A stretch of 64,000 bases of DNA from Cenococcum geophilum 1.58 (taxonomy: Eukaryota > Ascomycota > Dothideomycetes > Gloniales > Gloniaceae): contig KV748205.1 in assembly GCA_001692895.1 (NCBI GenBank), positions 1-64,000 of the forward strand, given 5' to 3'. Below the pieces are notes generated by a model that ran no database searches, was not told where the DNA came from, and saw only the letters and a program-made list of their open reading frames with translations. Positions within the stretch are counted from its first letter, which is position 1. Every line of letters begins with the position of its first letter. Both the position numbers and the translations under genes were made by a program. This document shows, in pieces, positions 1-12,854 of this stretch.

Positions 1-525
1 GTATAGAGCTTTGAGCAGAGCTTCGAGCAGAGCTTCGAGCAGAGCTTCGAGCAGAGCTTCGAGCAGAGCTTCGAGCAGAGCTTCGTGCAGAGCTTCATGC
101 AGAGCTTCGAGCAGAGCTTCGTGCAGAGCTTCGTGCAGAGCTTCGAGCAGAGCTTCAACCAGAGCCTCAACCAGAGCCTCAACCAGAGCTTCAACCAGAG
201 CTTCGACCACGGCTTCGACCAGAGCTTTGAGCGGAGCCTCGACCAGAGCTTCGAGCGGAGCCTCGACCAGAGCCTTGACCAGAGCCTTGACCAGAGCCTC
301 GACCAGAGCCTCAAGCAGAGCTTCGGCCAGAGCTTCGACCAGAGCTTCGACCAGAGCTTCGACCAGAGCTTCGACCGGAGCTTTAAGCAGAGCCTCGTGC
401 AGAGCCTTGTGCAGAGCTTTATATAGAGTTTATATTCGTGCAGGCGTTCGTGCAGACGTCGTGCAGGCTTCGTGCAGGCTTCGTGCAGGCTTTCGTGCAG
501 GCGTTTATGCAGGCAGCGGAAGAGC
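1..525. repeat. 12-bp minisatellite array A
   Basis: Tandem copies of a 12-bp unit close to AGAGCTTCGTGC, with variants (gagc, aacc, gacc in the last four positions). The tail from about 430 changes to a GTGCAGGCTT-type unit. The period is a multiple of three, so long open frames arise in several phases and encode only Arg-Ala-Ser or Gln-Ser-Phe repeats; these are not genes. The array is cut by the window start. The same unit recurs near 11.4, 15.1 and 21.2 kb. Confidence 0.9.
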
Positions 526-1204
526 AATAAAGCAGGTAATAAGGCCCAGAGTTAGTCTAGATACAATACATTAGCTATTTAGGTATTTATCTACTATAAA
601 TATTAATATAGGAGGTTAAATATTAAGGATTGGTAATGGTTAATGGCTCTAGCTAAATATTTACTATTTTAGCGGTAATATTTAAAGCAAAATGTAGTAG
701 TAACTATAACGCCGTTTATAATAATTTTGGTAGCGTTAGAATTGCCTTATAAAGCTCTAAAATATAAAGTTGGCCGATTATCTATAAAGGCGTTAGTTTA
801 TTATTAATTAATAGTAATAGAGTTTTAAGCAGAGCTTTAAAGGGGAGATTCGCTTATTTAAGGCGAAATATAGTAGTAACCACCAGGCCGTTCACAATAA
901 TTTTGGCAGCATTAGAATCGCCCTATAAAGTTCTAGAACATAACGTTAGCCGATTATTTATAAAGGCGTTGGTTCGTTATTAATTAATAGCTAAAACATT
1001 TAGTATAGCGCGCGAGTTTATATAAGAATTATATATAAATCGGCGCAAGGGACTAATAAATTTCCAAACTGTGTACTAGACGACAACAACATAAGATAAT
1101 TAATCTGTTATATAAGCAGCTTATAATTAGTTAATCGTCTAAGACCGAGATAACTATATACTACTATCTCCGCGTTTAACATAAACTTAGTAATATATTT
1201 TACC
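526..1204. repeat. RIP-degraded DNA with an internal direct duplication
   Basis: No gene is recognisable. Two direct copies of about 125 bp lie at 690-812 and 864-989. Both share the phrase with 'ataattttgg' and the ending 'attaattaatag', and they differ mainly by C/T and G/A transitions. That pattern fits an old duplication mutated by RIP. The rest is AT-rich sequence without identifiable domains. Confidence 0.55.
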
Positions 1205-1628
1205 TATAACGGAACCTTATAGCAAGAACTACAATGGGCTTATTATTGGGCTAGGTGTATAGGTAATGCAAATTAAAGTTAACAACGTAATAATAACTGG
1301 TGGAGTAGTTGCCTAATAGATTAACTCTAATTATATTCTAAGAATTACTATAAGGAAGGAACTATCTAGGTAGGGACTAAGGGTCCTTAAATACACAACC
1401 GTACTCCTATAAAATCCTTCTTATACGTAATATATATATACTCTATCTACTCTATCGCAGATTATATAGATCCTATAGATTATATAGATTATATTATATA
1501 ACCTTAGTTACCATTCCTCGTTATATAGCTCTATCGGCTCTATCTTAAACTGTGCCTAAATTAACTAACTAGCTTCCTCCGACTTTCTTCCTAGTAGTTA
1601 TAATATTGTACTTAAGGCGTCCGTAATA
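1205..1628 (-). repeat. 3' LTR of Gypsy element 1
   Basis: This is the downstream LTR in element orientation and the partner of 8743-9166. The reverse complement of about 1629-1650 is purine-rich and abuts this LTR, as expected for the polypurine tract. Confidence 0.9.
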
Positions 1629-2379
1629 CCATCTCCCTTCTCTTTATCTTTGTCCTTAAAGATTCTAAATATCTCTAAGTCGTTTACTAGAGGTATAATA
1701 TCCGTCTAATTAATTTGGTTAATATTATTACTTATTATACCTAAAGCAATTTCTTCTTCTTTAACTGCCCGTTATATTCGCACTATTGCTATAATATTAT
1801 CTCTTAGCGAGATTATGCCGTCTCTATATTCTTGTTGTTTAAAAGAGGGGTTAGTCTATATTGCGTTGGCGAACCTATCTTTACAATAACCGTTCTCTTA
1901 CTTAGAGTGCACTAAAGCGAATATTTATTTGTCCTGTGACGTTCGCTTTATCTCTAATGCTAAATATATACAACCTATTATTCTAAATAATCGTCTAGTT
2001 TCCTAGTTAATTTGTCTTAGGGTTTTATATTTAATCTACTACTACGCGGCTAAATAGTAAACTGTCTATTACTTTAGCGGAACTGCGTCGTTCCTAGGAC
2101 GCTAAATAGGAGGCTGCCGATGCTTAGCAATAGGCCCTTAAGTCTCGTCTAGCGGCGTCTACTTAGTTAATCTATCTTAAAAAGGTTCGTAAAAAGGTTT
2201 ATTTTAAGAAGTAAAAACTTGTAGAATAGGGTCTATAGGAACTTAGTAATAAAAGAACGGATTCTCTTTTAATAGAAAAGGAAATAGATCTAAGTAGTTC
2301 GGCAACTGCTCTTCCTGGGTTCCCCTTAGGTAACCTATTCTTTTATAATTCTTTTTTTTAATACTACCTGACCTAATCT

Positions 2380-5300
2380 CTTTTAATACTCCTATACCTT
2401 TTCTATAGCATTCTTTAAATTTTCTAGTAGCTCCTAGGTAGTCTTAGTGTAGCTTATCTACTTAACCTTATACTATATTTTATTATTAATATCCTTATAA
2501 CTAATAATCTTTAAAACTTACCATTTATTTTCTTCTTATCCTCTATATATATCTACTTTATAAACTAGTAGCTTAATATTCCCGTATGCTAGCTCTAGCA
2601 TTATAATGTATTATATAGGGTAGATCTTTATCTTAGCTAGTAGGTTTAACTTAAATATAACCGGTAAAATCCTTTACGTAATTTTAAAAGGTCCTAGTCT
2701 AACATAGTCTAACTTCTTACTTAGTTATTAACTCTTAAAATTTTTATATAGTAGCTATACTTTATCTCCCTCCTTAAGATCTAGTCCCTTAAATCTCTTA
2801 GCATTATAATACTTTTTTATTCTCTTTTATACTTTCTTACTAATTCTATAAGGTCTATATAAAGATTTATTAACGTCTTTATTCTTCTTTAGCTATGCTA
2901 CTTATTTTCTTTACTTACTATAGTAATAACAATATTCTTAGCTTATATCTATAATTTGCCTTAAATAGTAATATGCCTATTCCTTCTTAAGGTGTTATAT
3001 TATATATAAACTATATAACTAGTAGTAATAATACCTAATTATTCTATATATAATTAATATAGTGCCTTAAATACTGTTCTAGTATCTAATTTAATCTTTT
3101 TTTAACCGTTTATCTGCGGATAATATATAGTAGAAGTTGCTGCTCTAACTCCTTACTCCGCTAAGAATACTTCCTAAAATACTGCTATAAATCTTAGATC
3201 TCTATCTAATATAATTTTACTTAATACTCTATATTTTACAAACACTTCCTTAATATAGATTCTAGCAATATTTTCTGCTAATATTTCTTCCGTATATACT
3301 ATAAGTATCCCTACTTTATAAGCTTATCTACTATTACTAGAATTGCGTTATAATCTTATCTAGTAATAGGGTCTCTTAACTTTAGTAACTTAATAATAAA
3401 GTCCTATAATATAACCTCCTATAGTCTCTTAAGTGTTTTAATAGGTTATAGCCCTCTATACGGCTTATGCCTTATTAGTTTATTCCTTTAGCAATCTAGA
3501 TATTCCTTTATAACTTTTCGCGCTAAGCCCTAGATTCTATTAATAATATACTCCTCTTAAAGTCTTAATACTAGGCCCGTAGCTCTATTATATCCTTAAG
3601 TTAATCCCTTATAAAACTCTTCTATAAATTGCTCCGCTATACTTTTTAGGATGTACTTTACTTTATAATTTTTATATATATCTATTTATAGGTCTTCTAG
3701 CTATACTTCTAGATTTCTTTATATCTAAAAGCTTTCTAGTAACTTATAAACTCTATCTTATTCTTTTTAAGTTGCTGTAATTTTTAGATAATTATACCTA
3801 ATTAATCTATCTATATCTTTTTGCAGTAAAGCCCCTAATAGCTTTTTATTATTCTATAGTTTAGCCTTATAACTTAGAGTATCTGCTTGCGTATTATCTA
3901 TACCCTTAGTATACTAAATCTTAAAATAGTATTCTATAAGCATCTCTACCTATCTAACCTATCTTTAGTTAAGTTCCTTTATTATTAGAAATCCTATTAA
4001 GTTCTTATAATCTATCTTAACTATAAATAGTTTCTCTATACCTTATAAGAATACTCTTTATTTTTTTAGTACTATAACTATACCTAATAACTCCTTGTTA
4101 TAAATGTTATAGTTTAACTCTAGTAGTATTATCTTCCGACTATAGTATACCACTAGGTGCTATCTATTTTAATATTTCTGTATAAAGTATACCCCTAGTA
4201 TATAGTCTAATATATCTATTTCTATAACTATTTCTAGTTCTAGTTAATAGATCTTAAGAACTAGCTCCTAGGTAAACAACTCTTTAACTTTCTTAAAAAG
4301 TTTTTATTACTTCTCTCCCTATGCCTATAGTTCTTCTTTCTTCGTTAATTATATAAATAGTTTAATATCCTTTAACTATTACGCTATAAACCTTCTATAG
4401 TAATTATAAAACCTTAGGAACGATTTTAACTATATAACGTTCTCTAGTTCTTACCAATTTACTATAGCCTTAATCTTCTTTAGATCTATACTAAGTTAGC
4501 CTAGTTTAATAATAAATCTAACAAAATCGGTCTTCCTAGTAAAGAACTCGCATTTCTTAATTACTACTAGCATCTATTCTTCTTATAGTCTCTTTAAAAC
4601 CTATTTAATATATTCCCTATATTCTTCCTTAGTTATTAAGTAGATAATAATATCGTTAAGGTATACTATAATAAACTCATCCAAGTATTCTCTTAATACG
4701 TTATTAATACACTTCTAAAACGTTACTAGTGTGTTTATAAGCCTAAATTATATAACTAATAGTTTATATAGTCCTTCCTTTAACCTAAAGGCTGCCTTTT
4801 ATTTATTACCTTCCTTAATTCTAATCTAATAGTACGCCTATCTCAGATCTATCTTCATAAAGATTTACGCGTTGCCTATCCTATCTTAGATTTCGCTAAT
4901 TAAGGGTAAAAGATACCTATCCTTTCTAGTAATGCTATTTAACTATCTATAGTTAATACACAGCCTTAGTTTACTATTCTTCTTTAGTATAAATAGTACT
5001 AAATAACCTACTAATAACTGCGATAGTCTAATATATCCCTTTTATAGGGTTTCCTAAATAAACTCTTTTAGTACTCTACCTTCCTCTTCGGTAAGCTTAT
5101 AGATTAGAAAGCATTTTAGACTTATTTCTAGTTCTAATTCTATCTTATAGTCCTATACTATATACTCTAATAGCTTTTTACTTTCTAGTAACTATAGTTT
5201 CTTACCGTACTTATAGTATCTCTTTAGTATATAACTTAGTCCTTTTTCTATTTCTTTATAGGTCGCCCCTACTTAGTACTATACTAACTTAGCTTATTAT

Positions 5301-8300
5301 CGTAACTTACGGCGTTAAGTATCTCTAATATTGAACTAACCCGTAATCCAATCGATCTTTAGATTATATTCCTATAACTAAGGCATTCTTAGTACTGCCT
5401 TATCCCGTCCCAATAATAGGATATTAAAAGATATCTTAATTCATCTTCCTTTAATGGTTATTTAAATTGGTCCTATTTTAAGATTAATAATCCCTCCTTT
5501 ATAGGCTATTGGATCTCCTAAAATTATAACTAATAGGTAAGGTTGCTCCTTCTATCTATACAGTAGCCCTATTCTCTTAACTACTATTAGTAAAATATAG
5601 TTCCTTATTACTCCACTATCTATTAATGCTTTAAACTATTAATCTTGCTATTTAACTCGTAAATTTAGGTGTTGTTTTTAAATTCCTTTAAGGGTCTAAG
5701 GCTCTACTACTAGCTCCCTCTAGTTCTATAGGCCTCTACTTTTCCTAACTATTAGCTACTTAATCCTACTTATACTTAGTCCGTCTTTAGCTAATACTTT
5801 ATTTGCTTTTTATCTTTAATATACTATAGATACGTATTCTCTAGGCATTCCCACTACTATTATCTATCTAGGCATTCTTCCGTAAGGAATCTTTTTAGCT
5901 AAAATATTAAGTTACCTAACTCTTAAACTTTTACTAGATGCTAGCTATATATATACTTAGCGTTTTAATACCTCTATTCTTTTACCAACTAATATATTCT
6001 TATAGGGTATTTCTAATACTTATTCTTTAGTGCTCTATATATATTATACGTATCATCTACGTATATAATCTACGTTAATATATAATATACTAGGTGCTTT
6101 AGGTTAACTCTTAGCTCGTTTTTGTCCTTGAGTTTAAACCTCTCCCGTATTAATTTAAACGTCGCAACTTTATTTATAGGTACTAAGATACGCCTTTTGC
6201 TTCTCTAGTCCTCTAAATACTCCTTTAAATCCTTTAACATTATAATTAAGGCTCCCTTAATATAACTTATCGCTTTTTCCGTAATTAGGTGGTCTTAGAT
6301 AACTTTCTTATCTAACTATATATAGAAATCTTCCCACTCGTTATTATGCCTTTGCCTATACTACTTTTAGTATAGCTGCTAGAGTATATATGGCTTGTCC
6401 GTAAGGAAGTATCTTCTTATTACTATATTGTAACAGCCTTTAGTGTGTTATTCCTTAAACCTAGTTAAAATCCCTAGATCCTCTTCTTATTCCAGTTTAA
6501 TAAGCCACTTAGCTCTTAGTGTGCCTGCCCTAGGCCTATTAGTAATTCTTTATACTAGTGCTCTATCCCTTATACGTCCCAATATACTAGATTTCTTATC
6601 TAGTTTCTGCTCTTACTATAAGGTAATTCTTACTCTAAATTCCTCTATAGTTTCTTTCTTTTCGCGTTTTATAAGTAGATCCTTAAAGTCTTCTTACTTT
6701 TTAATCTCGGTATTAACTTTTTAATCTTTAGGCCGAATACTATATTCCCCTAGTAAGTCTTCTAGGTCTATATACCTATCTCCTAGTCTAGTTACTATTT
6801 GTATTATAGATTCTCTAATCTATAAAGAAGCCTCTTGCCTCTTATTTATAGGTGTTCTTATTTATACTCCAAATTCTTAACCCCTTTAGATTTATAATCC
6901 TGAGCTTACTTCTGTCTTAAGCTTAGCTCCTACTTTAGTCTAACTAGGCTTACTTAGTGTTCTTATCTCATCTTAAGAGTCTTAAATCTCACTTATCTTA
7001 TCTTAAGAGTCTTATGCCTATAGGAAACTCTATCCCAAGCTTATTTATATATCTTTAAACTAAGCTGCTACTCTACTCTATCGGTTATTGTCCGTTATAG
7101 GTCCTTAAGCTTACCTTATCCCGTCTTAGAAATCTTAGTTATCTCTTATCTTATCTTAAAAATCTTAAGCCTTTAGCCTTTTACCTTTATTAAGTGCTAA
7201 AGTGGTTCGCTATTTTACTTCTCTTACATCTTATAAAGCGATAGACATTATATCTAGTGGGGTCTTAATCCCTACTAATATTCCCTATTTTGTAGTGGAA
7301 TTATCCTCTACCTCTGTTATAATATCTCTAAGGTTTACATGCTCCTAGTAAGCCGCCTTTATTGCCTTATCGTTATAAAATGTTTCGCCTATATTAAAGT
7401 TATTGTCCTTAATATCCGATCTATAAACTAGTTTATTAGTTTCTTTATATTCCGCTAAATATGGCTCCTGTAGCCAATAGCTTACGCTATACTTAACGTC
7501 CTTATAAATTCGGTATACGTTATTATAGTAAAATATAAAACTTTTAATTAAACACTCTTTTGTTCCCTATAGCATATTATTGTCCCTTTATACGTATATA
7601 TCGTCTACTAGTCTCGTGCCTTTTACTACGTAGTAACTCTAACCACTTCTATAGTCTCTAATGTAATAACCTTATTTTCCGTAATTTATATAAGCTCCTT
7701 CTTTAAACCATTTTTCTTACTATAGAGTCCGCCTAAATATCTTCTACTGTTAAGATCCCTAATTTAGCCTCTGCTCCTTAGACCTTTAATTACTTAATCC
7801 TTATCCTCTAGGTTTCTATAGTTTTTTACTCCATCCCTTATAGGCTTCTTTAGTACCACTTAGGTCTATTAGCTCTGCGCCATACTATAGTTTTTAACTT
7901 AGCTTTAGTTATTACGTACTCTATACCTTATATAACTATAGAACTCTATTCTAGCCTCTTTTAGCCTATTCCCTTTAGTAGATCTAATTATTAATCTAAA
8001 TTGCTTAATCTATTAGTTCCCTTAGGGTGTCCATATCTTCTATTAAGATAATTACGTCCTAGACTTTAGCCTTAAGTCCTTATTTATACTATGCTATAAG
8101 CGCCCTATTATTCTACTTAACTTATATTACTAACGTTTAGAACTACGTTATATACTTAATTGCTAAGGTTTATTATATAATGTTTTAGAGTTTTTTTTCC
8201 GCCGTGGTTACTGTCTCCAGATCTCTAAATATCTATATTAGTTATTCCGCGAACCCTTCCTAGCTTACGAATATAAACCGTATATCTTAATTAGTGGTTA

Positions 8301-8700
8301 TTATACCATTTACTTATATCTCCATAAGGTAAGGCTTAAACTACTTAAGTGCCCTTCCTAATAGGAATAGTCCTGCATACGCTATTCGATCTATAGGTAT
8401 TAGTAGCTTAGCTCCTTCTTACGTAACCTTAAAGTGCATTTACGTAAGGAATCCCTTAAGCTTTAATCTTTCTCCTAAGTACCTCTTAATTAATAGTAGC
8501 TTAATCTTTACTGCTCCTATCCTATTAATCCTATTTTCTAATATTATATTATTTTCTATTAGCTAGTTAACTATCTCTTATAGCTATCTAACCGTTATAG
8601 GTTGCTATAAGTTAGTGTCTGCTATACTAGTGTCATTACCTAACCTTAAAGTAGTTGCCGCCGTTAATAGTGTTATAGCTAGTGCTTTTAGTAGTATATT
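2380..8700 (-). pseudogene. Gag-Pol relic of Gypsy element 1
   Basis: The minus strand keeps clear Ty3/Gypsy Pol remnants despite many stops. Near 4853-4880 is the reverse transcriptase start motif (KIDLR followed by AYY). At 4641-4664 is the catalytic box, read as YLNDIII; the usual YLDD has a D-to-N change explained by G-to-A. The integrase core region around 3330-3540 shows DFIIKL followed by NAILVIVDK. A C-terminal chromodomain, recognisable by its end pattern LENLKNAIEKV, lies about 2400-2540. The gag part should occupy roughly 7-8.7 kb but is too decayed to delimit. The domain order RT, integrase, chromodomain makes this a chromovirus. No intact protein can be made. Confidence 0.85.
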
Positions 8701-8742
8701 GTTTAACTTTCTATATTTAATACCGTAACTAGGTAGTAATTA

Positions 8743-9166
8743 TATAATAGAACCTTATAGCAAGAACTACAATAGGCTCGTTATTGGGCTAGGTGTATAG
8801 GTAATGCAAATTAAAGTTAACAACGTAATAATAACTGGTAGAGTGGTTGCCTAATAGATTAACTCTAATTATATTCTGAGAATTACTATAAGGAAGGAAC
8901 TATCTAGGTAGGGACTAAGGGTCCTTAAATATACAACCGTACTCCTATAAAATCCTTCTTATATGTAATATACGTATACTCTATCTACTTCGTTATAGAT
9001 TATATAGATCCTATAGATTATATAGATTATATTATATAACCTTAGTTACTATTCCTCGTTATATAGCTCTATTGGCTTTATCCTAAACCGTACCTAAATC
9101 AACTAACTAGCTTCCTCCGACTCTCTTCCTAGTAGTCGTAACATTGTACTTAAGGCGTCCGTAACA
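8743..9166 (-). repeat. 5' LTR of Gypsy element 1
   Basis: This is the upstream LTR in element orientation, 424 bp, matching 1205-1628. The target duplication TTGCC follows at 9167-9171. The primer-binding site, expected just left of 8743, is not recognisable, probably because of RIP. Confidence 0.9.
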
Positions 9167-9299
9167 TTGCCTATAAATAAATAGTTAAACAGAGCGTTAG
9201 AACTAGGAGCTTAAGGTATACCTATATATATTTATAAACTAGGAATAGTCTAATTAGGCCTCCCTACTTAAAGAAATAGCCTTTGCCTATAACTTTAAG

Positions 9300-10110
9300 G
9301 TCTATACTATAACAAAGCGTTCCCCTATTAAGCTCGCCTATAGCTAACTACTAAACGTCCTAGATAGAGTCCTAAACAGCGTCCAAGATGCCTAGTAAGG
9401 TGGGGAGGGGTCTAAGTTAACAAATATCTAACTTACAGAGACGTATTTATAACGCCTACGCCTTATATATAAGGTAATAACGGCGTTAATAATGCACGCC
9501 TAAAAGCTTTAGGTAAAATACTATAATCGTTACTACCTGGCTAAGCACTTCGCCGTTAGTAAATAAGTCCTACTCTCCTCCAAGAACATCCACACAAAAC
9601 GTCCCTATAAAAAGCTTAACTACAAGTTTATAAGACTGTTTTAGATCCTAAAGTATATAGGGTAGCAGGCATATAAGCTAGAGCTCCCACTTATTATAGC
9701 ACGGCTTCACCTAGTCTTCTATATCTCCCTACTAGAGCCTTATAGGTTACGCCCTAGGTTTTAACCCCTAGCAGTAAAAGAGCTTAAGGAAGGTAACTAG
9801 GAAGTAGAAGTAATTATCGCCTACTAAGATTATACTAAACAACCGTAGTACCTTCTTAAATAGCTAGAATGGCTAAATAAGTATAATAAATAGAAATATA
9901 AAATAGAACTTAAGAATTGTTAATAACTACTAGATAAGTACCGTAAGCGGGACACCCTAGCCTTATAGCTAAAGCGTAGGCAAAAAGTAAGCGCCACTAT
10001 TAAAATATAACTTGTATTAAAGCGGAACAAAGGACGTTTAAAGGAATTAAAGAATAAGTAACAATTGCTATAACTCGCAGGTAAGGCTATGGCGTATACT
10101 AGCAATAAAG
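9300..10110 (+). pseudogene. Gypsy integrase C-terminus plus chromodomain relic
   Basis: The plus-strand reading, interrupted by stops, holds the typical end of a Gypsy polyprotein. About 9580-9640 reads SSKNIHTKRP then KKLNYKF, the segment that follows the integrase core. Next is LELPL, ARLHLVF and SLLEPY at about 9680-9740, then a chromodomain-like stretch (YLLK, LEWLNKYNK) near 9845-9900. A charged, possibly coiled tail follows. The first two thirds of the polyprotein are missing here. Transition-type stops (TAG for CAG, TAG for TGG) show RIP. Confidence 0.8.
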
Positions 10111-10910
10111 CTTAATTTAGAAAGCACCCTTCCTAGACCTAGTTTATTACTCTATGCTAGCTAAGCAGATTATTTATATATTAAAGAATAGGCCTATTTA
10201 TAACCGGGGTCTATTTAACTAAGGTTTACGACCTACTAGTAACCCGCTAGTAGTAACCTATACTAATAACTTATACTATTTTACGTATATATTACGTAGA
10301 TAATATATAAGGCTAAAATATAGGTTAGTGGTAGGTCTAATAGGTATATAGCCTTACCGTTCTAATCTGGCTGTATATAAATAACCTATAACCTACCCGT
10401 AAAGTATATACAGCGCTACGCCGGTATAGCGTAAGGCTAAAGCAGGGTCAGCGGCGGATTTAATAGGTATATAGCCTTACCGTTTACAAATCTAGCTGTA
10501 TATAAATAACCTATAACCTACCCGCGAGGTACTAGCAACCTACCTACGTAAGTAAGCTTTAGAATATTTCTAGTCTACTAAATTTAGGCAATAGTATTAA
10601 GCTCTACTGGCTCTACCTATTAAATAGACTAATTAGGATTTTCTATACCGGGCATATAAAATTGCTACTAGCTTAGTTAAATGCGGAGGAGTCTTAATAA
10701 GACAAATCTAACTAATTAGACAACTTCGACCGCCGGTCGAAGTTCCTTAACATCTTCGCGCCGCGTATATATACTATCTGTCTCTCTATATACAAAATTA
10801 AAACGCTCTTTCCCCTTTAAATTTTTTCCTTACTAAGGTTTTTTATAGGGTTTTATTAAGGCTTAAGCATATAAAGGATTAGGGACGACCCTTTTTAAAA
10901 AGGGGGGCAT

Positions 10911-11160
10911 TGTTAGGTAAAACCTAAGTAGATAGTTATATAGCTGTAAGGTATAGGCGACCCTAAGGCAACCTAGGGGTGACTCGCCCGTAAGGCATAT
11001 ACTCTATACATATCTAGGGAAAACCCTTCCTACCTCGCATATAGACTCCTCCTTTTCCCTTAAGGATTTGTCTCTATCTATACAATATACCTATTATTCT
11101 ATTATTAGACTCCCTATCTATATCCTCACCTTATAATTACTATATGCTATTACCCCGACA
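10911..11160 (+). repeat. 3' LTR of Gypsy element 2
   Basis: 250 bp starting TGTTAGG and ending CCGACA (canonical TG...CA). It is immediately preceded by a purine tract with six G (about 10896-10908) that fits the polypurine tract. The partner LTR is not in the window, so the right edge rests on the TG...CA rule. Confidence 0.75.
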
Positions 11161-11196
11161 TTAGGAATTTTTTTTTTGGGCATGTTGTTGTAAGCG

Positions 11197-11370
11197 AAAA
11201 TCGGGGTCTGCAAAACCTGCGTAAGTCGCAATTTTAGCAATTTTAGCAATTTGCAGCAATTTACTATAAATACGCAAGTAGCCTATGCAAATTGCTGTAA
11301 ATACGCAAGTAGCCTGTGCAAGTTGCTGCAAATTACTAAAATTGCTAAAATCGCGACTTAAGCAGACCCT
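11197..11370. repeat. Inverted repeat with ~45-bp arms
   Basis: Arms at about 11201-11259 and 11322-11370 pair as a hairpin: left 'gtaagtcgcaattttagc', right its near complement ending 'cgcgacttaagcagac'. The loop contains two direct copies of 'taaatacgcaagtagcct'. It is MITE-like or a foldback inside the larger candidate element. It has no coding content. Confidence 0.75.
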
Positions 11371-11396
11371 AATTTTTGGCTGTAATAAAAATACCA

Positions 11397-12036
11397 CAAA
11401 GCTCCGCACAAAGCTCTACTAAGGCTCTGCACGAAGCTCTGCACGAAGCTCTATATAAAGCTCTACACAAAGCTCTACACGAAGCTCTACACGAAGCTCT
11501 ATACGAAGCTCTACACGAAGCTCTATATAAAGCTCTACACGAAGCTCTATACAAAGCTCTATACGAAGCTCTATACGAAGCTCTATATAAAGCTCTACAC
11601 GAAGCTCTACACGAAGCTTTATACAAAGCTCTATACAAAGCTCTATACGAAGCTTTGCACGAGGCTCTATACGAGGCTCTACACGAAGGTCTACGTACAG
11701 AGGCTCTGCACGAGGCTCTACACGAAGCTTTGTACGAAGCTCTGCACGAAGCTCTGCACGAAGCTCTACATAAAGCCCTGCACGAAGCTCTATATAAAGC
11801 TTTGCGCGAGGCTTTACACAAGGCTCTACATAAAGCTTTGCGTATAGAGGCTCTATGCGAGGCTCTATATAAAGCTTTACATGAAGCTCTACACGAAGCT
11901 TTGCACGAGGCTCTACATAAGGCTCTATACGAAGCTCTGCATAGGGCTCTACACGAAGCTCTACGTACAGAGGCTCTGCACGAGGCTTTGCGCGAAGCTC
12001 TGCGTACGGAGGCTCTACACGAAGCTCTGCATCGGG
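11397..12036. repeat. 12-bp minisatellite array B
   Basis: About fifty tandem 12-bp units close to GAAGCTCTACAC, which is the reverse complement of the unit in the other arrays. A few units carry insertions such as GTACAGAG. Both strands stay open for over 230 codons only because of the 12-bp period; the products would be Glu-Ala-Leu-His or Arg-Ala-Ser-Cys repeats. I do not call a gene here. Confidence 0.9.
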
Positions 12037-12104
12037 TCCCTGCTATATTCCCGATAGCCTCTACACGTGCCTCTGCCAAGATACCCCTTATATATACCTA
12101 GGTA

Positions 12105-12440
12105 GCCACCTTATTTTCTACCCTTCCTTATATCCTCCCTACCTAGGGAGACACCAGAACGACAGCTAGTAGACGACCGTCGCCAGAACCAGACGACCAC
12201 CGTTTAAATGACTATCCAGCGAACGCCACGAACGATTTAATTAACTAATCGATCGAATTAAACCAGAGCTTTAATATCGGCCCGTCGTCGAATCGAATCA
12301 AGGCCTCCTAGGTAGGCACCTTAGACAACTACCGTTCGAATATACAGCCAGCGAACGGCCGTAGAGAACGATTCGAATTAATACGATCAATCGATCAATC
12401 GAATCAGGCGGAGCCTTCGATCGGGCCGACCTTTCCCCCA
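12105..12440 (+). repeat. Dispersed repeat, copy A
   Basis: This stretch is matched in reverse orientation at about 52920-53320. Shared landmarks are 'gccaccttatttt', 'acccttcctta', 'atcctccctacct', 'atcgaatcaaggcctc' and 'atatacagc'. Copy A has fewer units of the internal ~27-bp motif (CGTC/AGAAC type) than copy B. No coding capacity is seen. Confidence 0.75.
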
Positions 12441-12444
12441 AATT

Positions 12445-12616
12445 ACAGACAGGTAGGCATAGACGGTAGCACAGACAGGAGGCACAGACGGTAGGTATAG
12501 ATAGGTAGGCATAGACAGGTAGCACAGACAGGTAGGTACAGATAGGTAGGCATAGATAGTAGGCACAGACAGGTAGGCATAGATAGTAGGCATAGGTAGG
12601 TAGGCATAGGCAGGTA

Positions 12617-12652
<36 letters not shown>

Positions 12653-12728
12653 TAGGTAGGTAGGTAGATAGGTAGATAGGCAGATAGATAGACAGATAGA
12701 TAGGTAGGTAGGCAGGCAGGCAGGCACT
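12445..12728. repeat. Tetranucleotide array (GGTA/GACA/GATA)
   Basis: A run of 4-bp units ggta, gaca, gata and ggca. Copy B of the neighbouring dispersed repeat also ends in such an array (52858-52920, reverse complement), so the array belongs to that repeat. Frames through it are low-complexity (Leu-Ser-Ile-Tyr) and not genes. Confidence 0.85.
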
Positions 12729-12854
12729 AGGCCTAGTTAGGAAATCGGTATATAGCCAGCAGATCGTTAGGAATACCGCCAATTAATAATTTAGAGCCTT
12801 TGTAAAGAGTATCCCCCTTATCTTAATTGCTTAATAAATAGCTCTATATTTTAT

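Larger units (their letters stand above)
1205..9166 (-). mobile_element. Full-length Ty3/Gypsy chromovirus, RIP-inactivated
   Basis: Two direct 424-bp repeats at 1205-1628 and 8743-9166 are the LTRs. They begin TATAAC (RIP product of TGTAAC) and end near GTAACA/GTAATA. Flanking 5-bp duplications are TTACC (1200-1204) and TTGCC (9167-9171), one G/A transition apart. The minus orientation is shown by a purine tract, read on the minus strand, abutting the 1628 end, and by reverse transcriptase, integrase and chromodomain remnants that read leftward. The total length of 7.96 kb is normal for a chromovirus. The LTRs differ almost only by transitions. It cannot move by itself because every coding domain holds stops. 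Confidence 0.93.
9172..11160 (+). mobile_element. 3' part of a second Ty3/Gypsy element
   Basis: A plus-strand Gypsy fragment begins at the edge of element 1 and ends in a 3' LTR at 10911-11160. Its 5' portion is not identified to the left of 1205. Either element 1 inserted into an already truncated copy, or the 5' part has decayed beyond recognition. A direct duplication lies in the 3' untranslated part (10338-10399 and 10461-10524; shared phrase 'taataggtatatagcc'). Confidence 0.75.

Noticed and set aside
11-574. Open frames of up to 187 codons in array A
   Set aside because: They are produced by the 12-bp period; products are pure Arg-Ala-Ser or Gln-Ser-Phe repeats with no unique sequence.
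11369-12101. Open frames of 236 and 241 codons on opposite strands
   Set aside because: Both strands are open over the same minisatellite; a period divisible by three explains it, and no flanking coding sequence is present.
12298-12782. Leu/Tyr/Ser-rich frames resembling membrane proteins
   Set aside because: They are translations of a tetranucleotide array.
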